64,000 bases of DNA, from contig NC_060059.1 of assembly GCF_020283565.1 (NCBI RefSeq), positions 52,891,157 through 52,955,156 on the forward strand, given 5' to 3'. Positions 20,079 through 31,985 of the stretch are shown here, one piece after another (the first letter of the stretch is position 1; each line of letters starts with the position of its first letter). The position numbers and the translations under genes were made by a program. Below the pieces are notes generated by a model. The model ran no database searches and had not been told where the DNA came from. It saw nothing but the letters and a program-made list of their open reading frames with translations. The DNA comes from Trifolium pratense (taxonomy: Eukaryota; Streptophyta; Magnoliopsida; Fabales; Fabaceae).

Positions 20079-22475
20079 TTAATCACTACGGTGAAACTCT
20101 TTATCACAGTTAATGATAAGGTCATCCCAATATTCTTCCTCTTCATTTATCAAGTTCTGATTGTTATCTTGAGAACTTGTCAGCCATTGGTCAAGGACAT
20201 AAGCCCTTCTTCCTTTGCATAGGACTTGTTTCCATACTTTAGGTAGGACATATCCTTTCCTAGTTGGTAAATCTGAATGATACATAATTTCAGCTTTTGG
20301 TACCCATCTTCTGGGTCCACGCTTGTTAGTCCAAACATGCTTATTATGTTGTCTAGTGTTAGAGAAAGATCTTGGTTTGGAATAATGACCTTTTTGAAAT
20401 CTTTTCTTTTGAAATTTGTTATTATTCCAGGATTTGGATTGTTTATGATTCCAGGGTTTGTATTTATCATCAATCCCAAGTTCTGATTGATTATATCTAC
20501 TGACTCTAGAATCATAAATAATCTGAGTCCTGTACTTCATCTGAGATTTGAAGTTAGAATTTTTTCTTTTAAAAACTTCTGATCTTTTAGATTGACTAGC
20601 TTCATGTACTGAAGTTCCTTTGGATTCAGAATTTGAAGTCTCAGATGTTGAAGCTTTCAGAACATCTGAACTAATGTTCTCAGGTTCTGAACAACTTCTA
20701 TCTTCTGAACTTTTCTTTCCAGATCCTGAGGCACTTGGTTCCTCTGAGCTGTCAGCTTCTAAATCATTCAGATCATCATTGTCATTTTCAACACTACCAG
20801 GATTCTTTCCCTCTTTACTTGGTGGAACAACATAATAAACCCAAGATTTTCCAACCTTTTTGGCAAAGGTCTTCAGCTTTGAATATGTTCTACCATATTC
20901 ATAGCCAAGTCCTTCTCCTCTATGTCTTAAAACATTATAAATTCTATTAGCAGCTTTGCTCTTCCCAAGGTTGAGATGCACAAACTGTTGAAGAGCTATT
21001 TCCTGCTCATCAATCGGTTTGTGACAAACAGCACAACCCTTTTCAAAGTCATCTACTCTATTCAGAGTTTCTTGATATAGACCTTGAAAATGTTCTGCTT
21101 GCTCAGTCAGAGTGTTAAGCTTTTCTTGTAAAACTTTTTGTTTACTTAACACTCTGAGATGTTTCTCAATGACCTTGTTAAGTGCAGTTATAAGTTGAGA
21201 TTTAGAGCAGTCAGAAAATACCTCATCAGTTACTTCTGAGTCTGATTCTGATTCATCGTCTGAGTCTACATCTGAGTCAGCTGAAGCCATCAGGGCTAGA
21301 TTTGCCTCTTCTTCTTCCTCAACTTCTTCCTCAGATGATAGCTCTTCAAAAGTAGCCATCAGACTCTTTCTCAATTTACTCTTGAATTGTTGCTTCTTTG
21401 AGCTGTATCTTTTGCTTTTGTCTTTAGCAGACATTTCTGGACAGTCAGCAATAAAGTGTCCTGGCTTCTTACAGTTGAAGCAGTTCTTCTGATCATCCTT
21501 TTTGCTGACAAAATTTCTGGAGCTGTTACCTCTGAAATTTCTTTTGTTAAATCTGTTCCATTGCTGAAACTTGGTAAATAAAGCAAACTCATCCTCATTC
21601 ATCTCATCCTCTTGACCATCAGCAGAAGATTCTTCTTCAATATCAAGAAGCTGAGTCTTAAGAGCCTTAGAAGTAGTCCTAGTTGACTGTAAAGCCACTG
21701 ACTTAGACTTCTTCTTAGTTTCTGAGTCAGCATCCAGAACCATCTCATGGCTTCTGAGATTGCTTATCAGAGCTTCAAGACTCAGAGTCTTGAGATTTTG
21801 AGCTTCCTCTATTGCAGTGACTTTAGGTCTCCAAGCAACAGGAAGACTTCTCAGAATCTTCTGAACATGGTCATAGGTAGAATAACTTCTCTTAAGAGCT
21901 TTAAGACCAGATACAAGGATTTGAAACCTTGTAAACATAGTCTCAATGTTTTCATCTTGTTGCATAGTGAATAGTTCATATTGCCTTATCAAAAGACTAG
22001 CTTTAGCCTCTTGAACCTTTTCATTACCATCATAGGTAGCACACATAGAATCAAAGATAGATTTAGCAGTAGACTTGTTCTCTATTCTGACATAATCCTC
22101 AGGTCTAATAGCACCAACAACAATGTCCTTTACTCTATGATGCTTAGTGTAGGTTTTTAAGTTAGCTGGTGTGAGTAACTTTCTATGCTCAATGGACAAC
22201 CTTCCATGTTCATTTAAGTTTTCAAAAGTTACTCCCAACTCAACCAAATCCCACAACTCATGATCAATAGCAGTAATATTGCTATACAGTCTCTCTTTCC
22301 ACCATTCAAATAATGAAGCATCACCATTGAATATAGGGGCTTTTCTGTTGCCACTATGTTCATGTGATTCATTACTTAAGTAGTCAAAACCAAAAGCATT
22401 TCTAGGACCACCACCAGCACCACTGGCCTCACCTTCACCAGTAGTTCTAGTACTACTATCATCTCCTCCAGACAT
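20079..22475 (-). CDS. gag: Sirevirus Gag, 798 aa
   Basis: This is the nucleocapsid precursor that packages retrotransposon RNA in virus-like particles. It starts [17 protein letters not shown] copia-type capsid region (about residues 50-260) includes [26 protein letters not shown] and [22 protein letters not shown] zinc knuckle, [14 protein letters not shown], lies near residue 330. A long C-terminal extension follows, with acidic stretches, a coiled-coil stretch (~430-470), a CAVC motif near 478 and a basic, Asn/Lys-rich end. It is about twice the length of ordinary copia Gag, as expected for Sireviruses. The frame is intact. It ends GAT TAA with pol opening in the -1 frame at the same place. 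Confidence 0.95.
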   Translation of the reverse strand: MSGGDDSSTRTTGEGEASGAGGGPRNAFGFDYLSNESHEHSGNRKAPIFNGDASLFEWWKERLYSNITAIDHELWDLVELGVTFENLNEHGRLSIEHRKLLTPANLKTYTKHHRVKDIVVGAIRPEDYVRIENKSTAKSIFDSMCATYDGNEKVQEAKASLLIRQYELFTMQQDENIETMFTRFQILVSGLKALKRSYSTYDHVQKILRSLPVAWRPKVTAIEEAQNLKTLSLEALISNLRSHEMVLDADSETKKKSKSVALQSTRTTSKALKTQLLDIEEESSADGQEDEMNEDEFALFTKFQQWNRFNKRNFRGNSSRNFVSKKDDQKNCFNCKKPGHFIADCPEMSAKDKSKRYSSKKQQFKSKLRKSLMATFEELSSEEEVEEEEEANLALMASADSDVDSDDESESDSEVTDEVFSDCSKSQLITALNKVIEKHLRVLSKQKVLQEKLNTLTEQAEHFQGLYQETLNRVDDFEKGCAVCHKPIDEQEIALQQFVHLNLGKSKAANRIYNVLRHRGEGLGYEYGRTYSKLKTFAKKVGKSWVYYVVPPSKEGKNPGSVENDNDDLNDLEADSSEEPSASGSGKKSSEDRSCSEPENISSDVLKASTSETSNSESKGTSVHEASQSKRSEVFKRKNSNFKSQMKYRTQIIYDSRVSRYNQSELGIDDKYKPWNHKQSKSWNNNKFQKKRFQKGHYSKPRSFSNTRQHNKHVWTNKRGPRRWVPKAEIMYHSDLPTRKGYVLPKVWKQVLCKGRRAYVLDQWLTSSQDNNQNLINEEEEYWDDLIINCDKEFHRSD

Positions 22476-22525
22476 AGTGTTCTCACAAGATCTTTACTGT
22501 CTCACTGTTAAGTGAAAGTAACAGA

Positions 22526-22545
22526 CCAGGTGCTCTGATGCCAAT
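22526..22545 (-). other. primer-binding site of the intact Sirevirus
   Basis: Immediately inside the 5' LTR the minus strand reads TTGGCATCAGAGCACCTGG. It is complementary to the 3' end of initiator tRNA-Met apart from one or two mismatches. Confidence 0.85.
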
Positions 22546-23659
22546 TGAAGGTGTGAAAACACAAGAAGGGGGGGTTGAATTGTGTTTTAGCTAAGTTAAA
22601 ACTTTTTCAAGTTCTTAACTCAACTACGTTCGCAGCGGATAAATAACACAAATAATAACAAGAGAGAGAGAGAGAAATCACACAAGCAGTTTATACTGGT
22701 TCCTCTCACAAAACGAGAGTAGTCCAGTCCCCTTGCACTTCCAAGGGAGTTCACTATAATCACACAAGATTACACCTGCTCAAGCACACAAGCAAGAGAC
22801 TTCTCAACAATGCTCAAGCACACAAGCTTAAGACTTCACACTTAAGCACACAAGCTTAAGTTTCACACTTAAGCACACAAGCTTAAGTTTCACAAGTAAA
22901 TAGTAAAGTATATAAAAATATACAAATGCTCTTAGATGAACCTAAAGAGAGCAAATACAAATAGTACAGAGTATTTGGCTAAAGTGCAAAAACACTTGAC
23001 AGAGGTTCAGAGCTTGTATATCACAGAGTTCAGAGTTTGTTCAGCGCACGTTCAATTCTTAATTATTGTATTTGTTGTAGCTGAATCTTCTAGTATATAT
23101 ACCACTAGAAAAGAGTCGTTGCAAAAAGAACCGTTGGAGTTGATAAACTTTTGTCTTCAAGCAGCCTGTCTTGATGCAGTTTGGTTGTATCCAAAACTAA
23201 GAAAGAGTTTCAGGTACTTTGACTACTGCAGAGAAGACTTTCCTTATTCAGCTAACAAAACTGAAAACCCACGTTCTCAAAAGAGAACAGACAAACTGAG
23301 GGTAGCTGAACTGATCAGACTTGAAAGGTCCTTTTCTCCATTGGTAGAAGAGTTGACTAGCAAAGGGAATCTTTACAGCTTTCAAAGAGATCTTCAGAGG
23401 TTGATGAAGCTTGTAGACAGACAAGAAGTTCTGAAGTCTTCATCCTCTGAATGTTGTATCTTCTGAAGTCCAACATCTTCTGAGCGCTTGTGAACTTCTG
23501 AATTCACATCCTCTGAACTTCACTCAGAGCTTATATGATGCTTATATCTGCGCACTTAAAATAAATTTTTAGTCCTTCCAATTTGTTAATTAATACTTTG
23601 TTATCATCAAAACCTTTATATATATAGGGGCAAACATTTAAATCAATTTTGTTCCAACA
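22546..23659 (-). repeat. 5' LTR of the intact Sirevirus
   Basis: It is 1114 bp with TG...CA ends and the same length as the 3' LTR, offset by exactly 12,322 bases. No difference was noticed on reading. The right boundary is followed by GTTTG. Confidence 0.95.
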
Positions 23660-23700
23660 GTTTGAACCCATTAGCTTGTATAGGAGTTAATATTAGATGG
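23660..23700 (+). pseudogene. non-LTR retroelement 3' fragment (part 2)
   Basis: Across the Sirevirus insertion, left and right flanks join to give W-R-L-N-P-L-A-C-I-G-V. This matches the usual C-terminal end of plant zf-RVT proteins (W..NP..C.G). The first five bases are the right target duplication. Confidence 0.65.
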
Positions 23701-24129
23701 CTTCAAGATTGGGACCACGATTCAGTGCAGTCAAAATATCCATGCAGTCATGTCTTGCACACCTTTAGATTAAGTGTTGATGGGCCTAGATTTAAAGACG
23801 GATGGCTGAGATTCACCTGCAGTCAAATAGTGACTGTGGGGAATCCATTTCCTCAAGATTGATTCCTCTTGATGGAAATGCATGTCCCCTGCCTCTGTGA
23901 ATGTTTCTTGCTGCTTGTTTTTTCTGTTTCATTACAGGTATCAGATCTATCCAATGTGGTTGTGTATCGCGCAAATGTCCTTTACAACATATTCTCTTGG
24001 TTGCATCTCATAATGTCTCTGCCCCCATTGTCTTTGGGACTGAAGCGGTTTTGTTTCTAAAGCCCAAGAGTCATCTAGTGGCGAGATGTGAGATCCCAAG
24101 ACAATTGTTTTTTCGTCACATTTACCAAT
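23701..24129. other. unassigned sequence
   Basis: It has several overlapping short ORFs of 63-84 codons, none recognisable. It could be LINE 3' UTR or older host sequence. Confidence 0.3.
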
Positions 24130-24533
24130 TGTTGTGAATTCGTCAATAATAATCAAACCAATAAAAGAACTTGATGTGTGGAGCAATAGAACGACAACCA
24201 ATAATTAAGCGAAATAAGCAATAATAATAACCGATAAAAAAGATAAAGGAGAAGAAAGAATACGATAATTTGTTTACCCAGTTCGGTCCAACAATGACCT
24301 AGTCTGGGGGAGATGGCAGTCTCTCCGTTCCACTATATCAAAGAGTAACTTTACAAAGAGTTCCAATTGAGTTACAAGAATTAATCCTAATTCTACCCAA
24401 ATCCTGAATCTCTTCCCGTGGCCAAGAGACTCAATTTGATAAGTGTTTCCCAAGGTGTTAGAAACACTTCCCCAACCCTATAATATACCCAAAAGAAACC
24501 CCTTTTGATCCTATATTGATGTTGGATGAAGAA

Positions 24534-25884
24534 TGATGACAGCCAATTATATGACGTTTTTAGTAGTAGATTAGTATAGTTTTTTTATAGTAAATAAAGA
24601 CCAAAACAAAGGAAATATCATGAAAAGTGAAGACACAAGGACCAGAAGCAAGAAAAGTGGAAAAGGCAGCAAAAAGGGAAAAAAAATGGAATAAAGAAGC
24701 GCATCATCGTACCCACGATGAGTCTAGGCGTGGCACGATGAGAAGACTAATAAAATTGAAGAAAATCTGTTGAAAATCTTTACCATCGTGGCACGATGGC
24801 TTGTCATCGTGGCACGATGATGACTTGAAAAATAAGCAGAAAATCCCGAGTAAATCTTGTACCACGATGGGTGCGATGGAGGCGCAGAAAAAGCACAACC
24901 CCAACTGTAAAACTATAAATAGAGTCTTCCTCCTTCACAATTAATCATCCCACAAAATCCCACAATATTCAGAGCATTGAATATTCACAAGAGAGTTAGG
25001 AGAACTCTAAGAAGGAGGCAAGGAGGCTAAGGAACTCCAAGGCCAATAAGGTTCTTTTTCTTTTCGTCTTTGTAATTTATTTTTCCTAGGTTAGGTGGAG
25101 TCGAGAAACTCCCTTACGAATGCTTGGTTGAAATATTTATAATATTAATGAATTTTAGTTATTTCTATTCAAACTCTTTTGTTGTCTAGTTTTAGTTATT
25201 TTAATGTTGATCACATTAGAATAAAATCTAAGGACCTAGTGGATATCGCATTAGGAAACGAAGCTAGTAATCCCGACCGAAGGATGACATATTAAGGCCT
25301 ATAGGAGACCATTAAATTCAGTATTTGCCGTCTTAGTATAGGATTGGAAAGAACGTTAATTTCTACCTTGCAGGGTATGCCTGTAGGTAGGTGACTAGTT
25401 TTAGGCACACATGACAGCTTATAATTTAGGGGTCCCCAGGGCGATGAGACCAAAGTTTAAACGAGAAAGTGGAGTTATGGATCAGGGTGTCGAAATAAAG
25501 TAAGGATAACCTTTAACTAGGCTCTGTAAAAGCTTGTAATAGAAATAGAAACAGATATTGCTTCAAACCTATTTTCAAGAGTCTAAATCCTTAAAGAGGG
25601 AAATAATTAAGCCACCAAGCAGGAGTAAGGGAGGGATCCGACCACACTTAACCACCCCCTGTGGTCACACACACAACATTTACTTTTCCGCAATTTACTT
25701 TTCTGTCATTTACCTTCCGCATTTACTAAAGCACCCGCAAAGATACCTTCTTAAATACACAAAGCAAAAGCAACTATCATATTCCTAAGCGAAACTAGTA
25801 ACCTTGGCACAATCCCTGTGGAGAACGATAACTTATCACTTTATTACTTGGTAGTGATTCTGTGCACTTGCAGAACCACCGTCA
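24534..25884. mobile_element. solo LTR, 1351 bp, TSD AAGAA
   Basis: The insertion begins TGATGACAGCC and ends ACCACCGTCA. It is flanked by AAGAA at 24529-24533 and 25885-25889, and it interrupts the LTR of the element above. A CTATAAATAG box at 24908-24917 fits a plus-strand promoter. The end-proximal CCCTGTGGAGAACGATAA and TGTGCACTTGCAGAACC motifs look like legume Ty3/gypsy LTRs, but the lineage is uncertain. It contains repeated ATCGTGGCACGATG palindromes. No internal region is present, so it arose by LTR-LTR recombination. Confidence 0.85.
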
Positions 25885-25905
25885 AAGAACCCTAAAAACC
25901 CTCAC

Positions 25906-25910
<5 letters not shown>

Positions 25911-25975
<65 letters not shown>
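25911..25975. repeat. (CT)n microsatellite
   Basis: This is an uninterrupted CT dinucleotide run of about 65 bases within the LTR. Confidence 0.98.
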
Positions 25976-25977
<2 letters not shown>

Positions 25978-26234
25978 CGGCTGAAAACGCAACAACACAG
26001 GATTTATAGCAGCAGCTCGCACTGGGCGCAACAACCAGCAACCAACTTCCAGCTTCTTCAAATGTGCCAGGTGCAGCCTAGCCCAGGCTGGGCGCAGGCA
26101 TCAGTAAACTAACCAGATTTTTCTGCTACAATTACAAAGGCAATTCCCAACAATCTCCACCTTGCCTTTTAATTTATGGTGATGTCAACTTCCCACCAAC
26201 CATCATACTGCTCCACCTATTTACACCACCCCTC

Positions 26235-26820
26235 TTCGGCCCCCGGAGTCTACCTCTCCGTACTCCCGAAAAATGTTTGCCTCCAATTGCCCTTGGTTTT
26301 TAGGACAACCCACAAGCTGAACCATACTATCTTCGGACCCCGAAATGTTCCTCTCCGTACTCCCGAAGAAATGCTTGCCTCCAACTATCCATGGATTTTT
26401 AGGATAGCCCTACAACCTACATTGTACCCTCTTCAAACCCCGGATTATAGCTTTCCGTACTATTGAAGATTTGCTTGCCTCCAACCAACCTTGGAATTTT
26501 AGGTGGTTCCACAAGCCGCAACATCAAACTCTCCTTGCATCCAACTACTTCCAGCAGTCCTACAAGTTACCAAGTTTGATCACCATTGCTTTCACACAAG
26601 ATCTTCATAGCCATACCACTTTGGTGTGCCTCCACCTCAAACCGAGATTCCTCCACCAAAGCCTCAAACCGGTATATCCATTATGTCTTCCACCTTGTAA
26701 TTGAGTATTATTAGCACCACCTCTCCAGGCTGATGTTGAGTATTATTCCACCGCCTCTCCAGGCCGATGTTGAGTATTATTCCACCGCCTCTCCAAGCCG
26801 ATCTTCATCGCAATCTCCAT
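26235..26820. repeat. tandem repeats in the interior of the short LTR element
   Basis: Two families are present. Three ~90-bp copies contain CTCTCCGTACTCCCGAA, TTGCCTCCAA and TTTTTAGGA (26235-26510). Three ~38-bp copies contain GATGTTGAGTATTATTCCA and CCTCTCCAGGC (26710-26810). They diverge by about 15-25%. Confidence 0.8.
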
Positions 26821-27449
26821 TAGCTTTTTACCTCTGGGGCACCGGATAACAACACGCCATGTTTTATCCATCATCCCGAACCTTAAAATTGCTCTTGCTC
26901 CCATCTTCACTTTCCACAATTCCAAATTGTCTCCGGAAAGTCCCTCGATAACTCATTTTGAACCCATATGGTACTTAATCCGTTTAACCCTTTGCCCCAC
27001 GGTGGGCGCCAATTGTTGTGAATTCGTCAATAATAATCACACCAATAAAAGAACTTGATGTGTGGAGCAATAGAACGGCAACCAATAATTAAGCGAAATA
27101 AGCAATAATAATAACCGATAAAAAAGATAAAGGAGAAGAAAGAACACGATAATTTGTTTACCCAGTTCGGTCCAACAATGATCTAGTCTGGGGGAGAGAG
27201 CAGCCTCTCCGTTCCACTATATCAAAGAGTAACTTTACAAAGAGTTTCAATTGAGTTACAAGAATTAATTCTAATTCTACCCAAATCCCGAATCTCTTCC
27301 CGTGGCCAAGAGACTCAATTTGATAAGCGTTTCCCAAGGTGTTAGAAACACTTTCCCAACTCTAGAATATACCCAAAAGAAACCCCCTTTTGATCCTAGA
27401 TTGATGTTGGATGAAGAACCCTAAAAAACCTCACATCTGCTCTCTCGGA

Positions 27450-28011
27450 TCTTGTGCCCAATTCACTCCTTTTTAATGAATTTTGCTTTTTCAGAAAAAA
27501 AATACTTCCCGAGAATACAAGGATGAAAATCTTTTCTTCAGTATTTAAAAAAAATTATGTTTGGTTGATATTTAAAAATATTCCCAAAAATTTTTATAAT
27601 AGGAAGGCTAGTTAATAATTATACATGAAGTTTAAATTTGTTGGAGTATGGCCCCTATTTTGTACTACAACGGTTAAAGTTTGTTGGGATGTGGAGCTGA
27701 TTCTCGGTGGTTTTGGGTGGCTGGAGGCCCTCCTGATGTTTGCCTTGCTTTAGTGTCAGATCATTTTCTTCTTTTCGGGAGGTGTCAGGTCCTCTTGTGA
27801 TTGAGGTGTGGAGTCTTGTTTATTTTCTTACTAGTGTGGTTTTGTTTTTATCGTGGTTTATTTTATTTAGGTGGTGGCTATTTATTCTTTTAGTGCCTGT
27901 ATTTAAACTTTCATATGTTATTCATTTTCATGGGAACTTTTTTTCGCACCCTTTTTTCTTGGGAAAGTTATCTTTTTTGAGAAATGTTTTATATTTGAAA
28001 ATAAAATTTAA
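27450..28011. other. unassigned sequence
   Basis: One 95-codon ORF (27740-28027, plus) is Phe/Leu/Val-rich and matches nothing I know. I treat it as noise. Confidence 0.3.
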
Positions 28012-28100
28012 TAAACTTGTAATCTAGTGGTGAGGGGTTTGGGTAGTACGTTATAAGTCCCGGGTTCGATCCTCAACTCATTGTAAACAAAAAAAAAAAC
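28012..28100 (+). mobile_element. SINE-like tRNA-derived fragment
   Basis: CTAGTGGTGAGGGG resembles an A box. CGGGTTCGATCCTC resembles a B box about 35 bases later, followed by an A-rich run (AAACAAAAAAAAAAAC). Flanking duplications were not found. Confidence 0.35.
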
Positions 28101-31070
28101 ACAAGAATGTATTTTTCTATCATTTTATTCAAAGGAATATAGAAATATAACTGAAAACAAACACAATAGGTATAAAATTTTCGATTTTGTTAAACGTTGA
28201 GTAATCTCCATCGAAAAATTTATGGAACATATAAAGTTGAATTCTTTTCTTCCTCAACCGAATTTTCTTCAAATACAAAAGATAAATATTTAACTTATGA
28301 CCGCTTGTTTAAGGAATATAAATATCTTATGACTTAAATGAAGGTAATACTTTAATTTTATCATTTTTATAATTTGTCCACAAGCCTTTCTAGAATTGAG
28401 AATGTCCTTCAAAATATTTTAGTCATTTTTAGTCTCTATTTGCATTAATATGGACTATTTTGAGGGACTAAAAATATTATTTTTTGTAAATTTTTTTTAA
28501 AATAGGGATAATTATTCTAAAATTATTGAAAACATATTTACGTACCCAAATAAGTATTTGAAAAATGATTATCTAGTACTTCTGCAAATCATTGATATGG
28601 ACACACAGATCATACAAAATGCCTAGAGTTGTCCTTCACTAACAGCTAAACATGCCTATTACCTGAGAGACATTGTCATGTTCACTGAAACTGTTAAAAA
28701 TACACATAACTATCCATCAATTATCACAATATATACAGAATCTTTTCATGTTAGAAGCTTCTAATATATGACTCAATTCACCTTCTTAAACAGTAACACT
28801 CAAAGTAAAAACAGCCCATATATGAGTATCTATGCTAACAATCTACTAAAAAAAAGTGATGGATTAAAAAAAAAAAACAATCTAATCGTTTGTATGGTAT
28901 CTCTTTGGTTTTTATTAGATGCTTCCAACATGTTCTCATTGGAGACATTCACATTAAAATTACACACATGGGATGGCCACTACTTCTTTTTCACCACAAG
29001 GGCCCATTATTCTTCTACTTGCTCAAACTCAAACATACTATAGCTCCCTCCTTGTGTGTAAAACAGAACTTGTTCTCTACACATGGTATTGTCCATAATG
29101 GATTTCAAAAGTGGACCTATCAAAATCAACAAAATTATACCTTTGTGGCTAAGTTGCTAAGGGTTGCATTGTAACCTTTTAGATACCAAAAATTAAATTA
29201 ACTTCTTAAAGAAATTTGATGAGCTTTTGCTGTCTTCAATTTTATATTATGTCTCATCAGGATATCTCAAGTTATTGTAGTTTGGTTGGAACCTTTGAAG
29301 ATGGTCTTTGAAAGCACATTTTATGGAACTTTCAATAACGTTTGGTGATTTCATGGACGATGATAGAGTAAAGTAATCGCTAATTTATTAGGAGATTTTG
29401 GATTCAAACTCCGAAAAGTAACATAATCACTAATTTATTAACGTTATTCAAAATGATCAATACTATGAATGTCAACTGAAATCGCTCGAGCTTGGTCAAA
29501 ACATTTGATGGGTTGAGGGTGTAAGGACGAAGTCTTTGTATTACGGCGAAGGGGTAATATGTAAAATAGACCGTTGCATTTGAACACAAGTTGTGTTCTG
29601 TATTGGTAGACGTAGACAGAATTGGCCGAACTCCGTGATCAAATATGATGCATTTTCTATTTCTGTTCTTTCCTTATCTTGTTGCTTTTGAATGGGAATC
29701 ATGCAGATGCTATTCTAATCTAACACAATGTTTTCTTCTAAGTTAGTGCCAAATGTTTTCTTTCCATACTACATTAGTTGATTTTCAACACTCAAACATG
29801 CTTTTCATTTTCCTCCTAAACAAAATCATGAACAATATCATACCAAACCAAACATCCTTAAATATCAGACAACATCAGAAACAAAGACATGATATTATCA
29901 TGACATGTTGGGTAGACAACAGCAGCAATTTACCCTCATATCAGGGCTGCCACTTTCAATCAGACATGAGATAGTTGTCAGCCCATCCTTCTGTTCACTA
30001 AAGGACACAATTAATGGCTTCACATTACCCTCAAAATATTGAAATGTTATGTTATCTTCAACAAAGTTATGCCAAAAGTGGACCATTCATAAACTAATTG
30101 TGTTATTCATCTAAATGCAAAGTTTTATGCTGATTCAGAAAGTAACCAACTGTGAGACTAAGATAGATCATTCCATGGATGATAAAGGCATTAGTAAAAT
30201 ACAATACAATGGATGAAGAATGTTATTATGTGGATGTTAATTAAAGAAAATGCATGAGAAAGTGTAAAGTGGTTGATCGATAATTCAATGAATAGAGTAA
30301 TGAACTAGCTACATCATGGCTTTTGATCTGTTATGTGGCTAGCTAGCATTAATGTGATTACAAATTATTATTTTTTTTTGGCTTTCACCACATGTTTGAT
30401 CTGGTTCGGGATTTGTTCTAGAATCAATTGGTTCCAGCCCCCTCCCGATCGTAATTGCGGGGAATCGAACCATGGTCTTCCCTACCAAGTTCAGTGTCAA
30501 TCACCACTAAACCAACTAATGATCGGTTATGTGATCACGATTAAATTGTCAATAGAACAAACAAAGAATTGATAGATTGTAACAGTAGCATGTGAAAGAC
30601 CAGCTCCTTTGAAATGACAATACAGGTTTCTCTCTCTGACATATGTTGTGATTATTCTCATTTAAGTGATAGAGAGATGTAAGATATGATAATTCTGATA
30701 TGAATAATAGACTTATCTAAGTCGGTATCCATCAAAACGTAGGAGTATCTCAATAGAGAGGTCAATTCGTGATAATAATTTGATATTATAATCTTATTTT
30801 TAGTGTCATTTTTTGCAACCAAATAATATGATAATTAAGCTATTATTAGATTCGTCGAATAACTAATGTATATAGTTTATAGACTATAATCAAGGGCAGA
30901 TACATTAGTTATTCAATAAATCTAAAAAATGAAAATTTGCTTATAACTAAGACCGGAAAGATTATAAATAAATTTAGACTCTTAAAATTAGGAGATGAGT
31001 CTAAACTGACCCTAAAAATTGTCTTGCCTCTATTTGTAAAAAATTGTAAATTCATGTAATTTTGTAATTT
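28101..31070. other. gene-poor stretch
   Basis: There are several ORFs of 60-94 codons (for example 28768-29043, 28890-29174, 29753-29974), with no conserved motif and mutual overlap in different frames. A 50-base block about ATAATCACTAATTTATTA is locally duplicated at 29372 and 29420. I support no gene here. Confidence 0.4.
30395..30530 (-). mobile_element. tRNA-related SINE-like fragment
   Basis: On the minus strand TTTAGTGGTGATTG (A-box-like) is followed by CCATGGTTCGATTCCCCG (B-box-like) and then a GATCGGGAGGGGGCTGG block. The arrangement suits a pol III promoter of a SINE. No poly-A or flanking duplication was identified. Confidence 0.4.
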
Positions 31071-31076
31071 GAATCT

Positions 31077-31400
31077 TTTCAATTGTATTTCTCTCATGTG
31101 TCAATCTCATCGCCGAATATTTTTACTCTTACTTTTTATATTAAAAACTCATCATCAAATGGGTACTAAACACATGAAATAGTAAAATCATGGTATCTTA
31201 TTTCTTATCATGTGTATATCAAACACATAAAATAGATCCTTTCAATTGTATTTCTCTCATGTTTTTCATGTGTCATCATTTTCACCAATGAACATATTTA
31301 CTCTTACTTTTTATATTAAATAAAAACACGTCTCAATTTTTTCATTCAATGGTGAGATTGGTAACACATCAGATACATGAGAGAAAAACAATTGAAAGGA
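31077..31400. repeat. direct and inverted ~80-bp repeats
   Basis: TTTCAATTGTATTTCTCTCATG ... TTTTTATATTAAA occurs at about 31077-31145 and 31238-31320. An inverted copy (CATGAGAGAAAAACAATTGAAAGG) follows at about 31376-31400. Confidence 0.7.
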
Positions 31401-31664
31401 TCAATTCTCCAAATATATAATATAATTATATCTTTAATGTTCGTAAAATATTATAGTGATAAATCTTCACAGTGACATTTTTCTGCATAATTTTAATTCT
31501 AATAATTTTAAATTAGATTAAAACCGATATTTTTTAAAAAAGTTAAAATTAAAATTGAAACTATTACATATAGAACACATTCATAAACTTAATCACCAGG
31601 CCATTTAAATCTTTGCATCAAATTTAATCCTGGATTAAAATGTCTCTTTCTATGGTTTGTTTGT

Positions 31665-31985
31665 TACATATTAAAATAGAGGATAATTATTTTTAATGCT
31701 ATATACAAAGATAATTATTATTTCTTATATTATTTGTAATTTAAATAGAGGATAATTATTTTTAAATTTTTTGTGTTATTTTTATTAGAGGCTCATTTTT
31801 AATATTCAAGCAGGATCTCTAAAAAGTCGGAGATGACCTTGTTGCTTGAATATTAAAAAATGGGCCTCTAATAAAAGAATACAAAAAAATTTAAAAAATA
31901 TGATCCTCAATTTAAACTATAAATAACATAAGAAACACATAAAAATAATTATCATTGTATATAACATAAAAATAAAATTTAAAAA
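31665..31985. mobile_element. foldback (long inverted repeat) element
   Basis: Two ~140-base arms, starting around GATAATTATTTTTAATGC and TATTAGAGGC on the left, recur as reverse complement on the right (GCCTCTAATA, ATTATCATTG). They surround a short centre, AAAAAGTCGGAGATGAC, at 31815-31832. This is a MITE or foldback element without coding capacity; the outer ends are approximate. Confidence 0.75.

Larger units (their letters stand above)
15679..20082 (-). pseudogene. pol: Sirevirus pol (PR-INT-RT-RH), split by a Helitron
   Basis: Coding segments are 20082-17160 and 15920-15679; the gap is a Helitron. Domains in order are: aspartic protease ([10 protein letters not shown], just after the start), GAG-pre-integrase ([12 protein letters not shown] ... 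CGSCQKGK), integrase core ([21 protein letters not shown], with ERKNRT), reverse transcriptase ([27 protein letters not shown] near residue 736), and RNase H ([17 protein letters not shown]). After the Helitron, RNase H resumes with PLYSDNTAAIHLSKN and ends HLNMFSISE. As it stands the ORF ends at 17113 after 11 foreign residues and lacks the catalytic DN motif. There is no ATG at the frame start; it opens right after a TGA at 20083, overlapping the gag stop. Production therefore probably needs a -1 frameshift or re-initiation. Confidence 0.95.
10224..23659 (-). mobile_element. full-length Ty1/copia Sirevirus (Maximus/SIRE lineage)
   Basis: This 13,436-bp LTR retrotransposon is oriented on the minus strand. 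It has two 1114-bp LTRs (10224-11337 and 22546-23659), a GTTTG target duplication, a tRNA-Met-like primer site, several polypurine tracts before the 3' LTR, and gag and pol in the copia order PR-INT-RT-RH. A large third ORF follows pol. Large size, a long gag, an extra ORF after pol and multiple polypurine tracts are established Sirevirus traits. The LTRs have equal length and the 176-codon shadow ORF inside them translates identically in both. The insertion is therefore young. Pol is broken by a Helitron. Confidence 0.95.
24130..27449 (-). mobile_element. short non-autonomous LTR retroelement with nested solo LTR
   Basis: A ~400-bp block beginning TGTTGTGAATTCGTCAATAA occurs at 24130 and again at 27014, both plus-strand direct. 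The left copy is the 3' LTR (24130-26152, about 667 bp once the nested insertion is removed, ending CCCAACA). It is followed by ATCTCCACCTTGCC, a polypurine tract on the minus strand. The right copy (27014-about 27449) is the truncated 5' LTR. It is preceded on the plus strand by GGTGGGCGCCAA, which reads TTGGCGCCCACC on the minus strand where a primer-binding site should be. The interior is only 861 bp and codes for nothing recognisable. Confidence 0.75.

Noticed and set aside
28768..29174. Overlapping 91- and 94-codon ORFs
   Set aside because: They overlap in different frames with no conserved motif, splice context or promoter.
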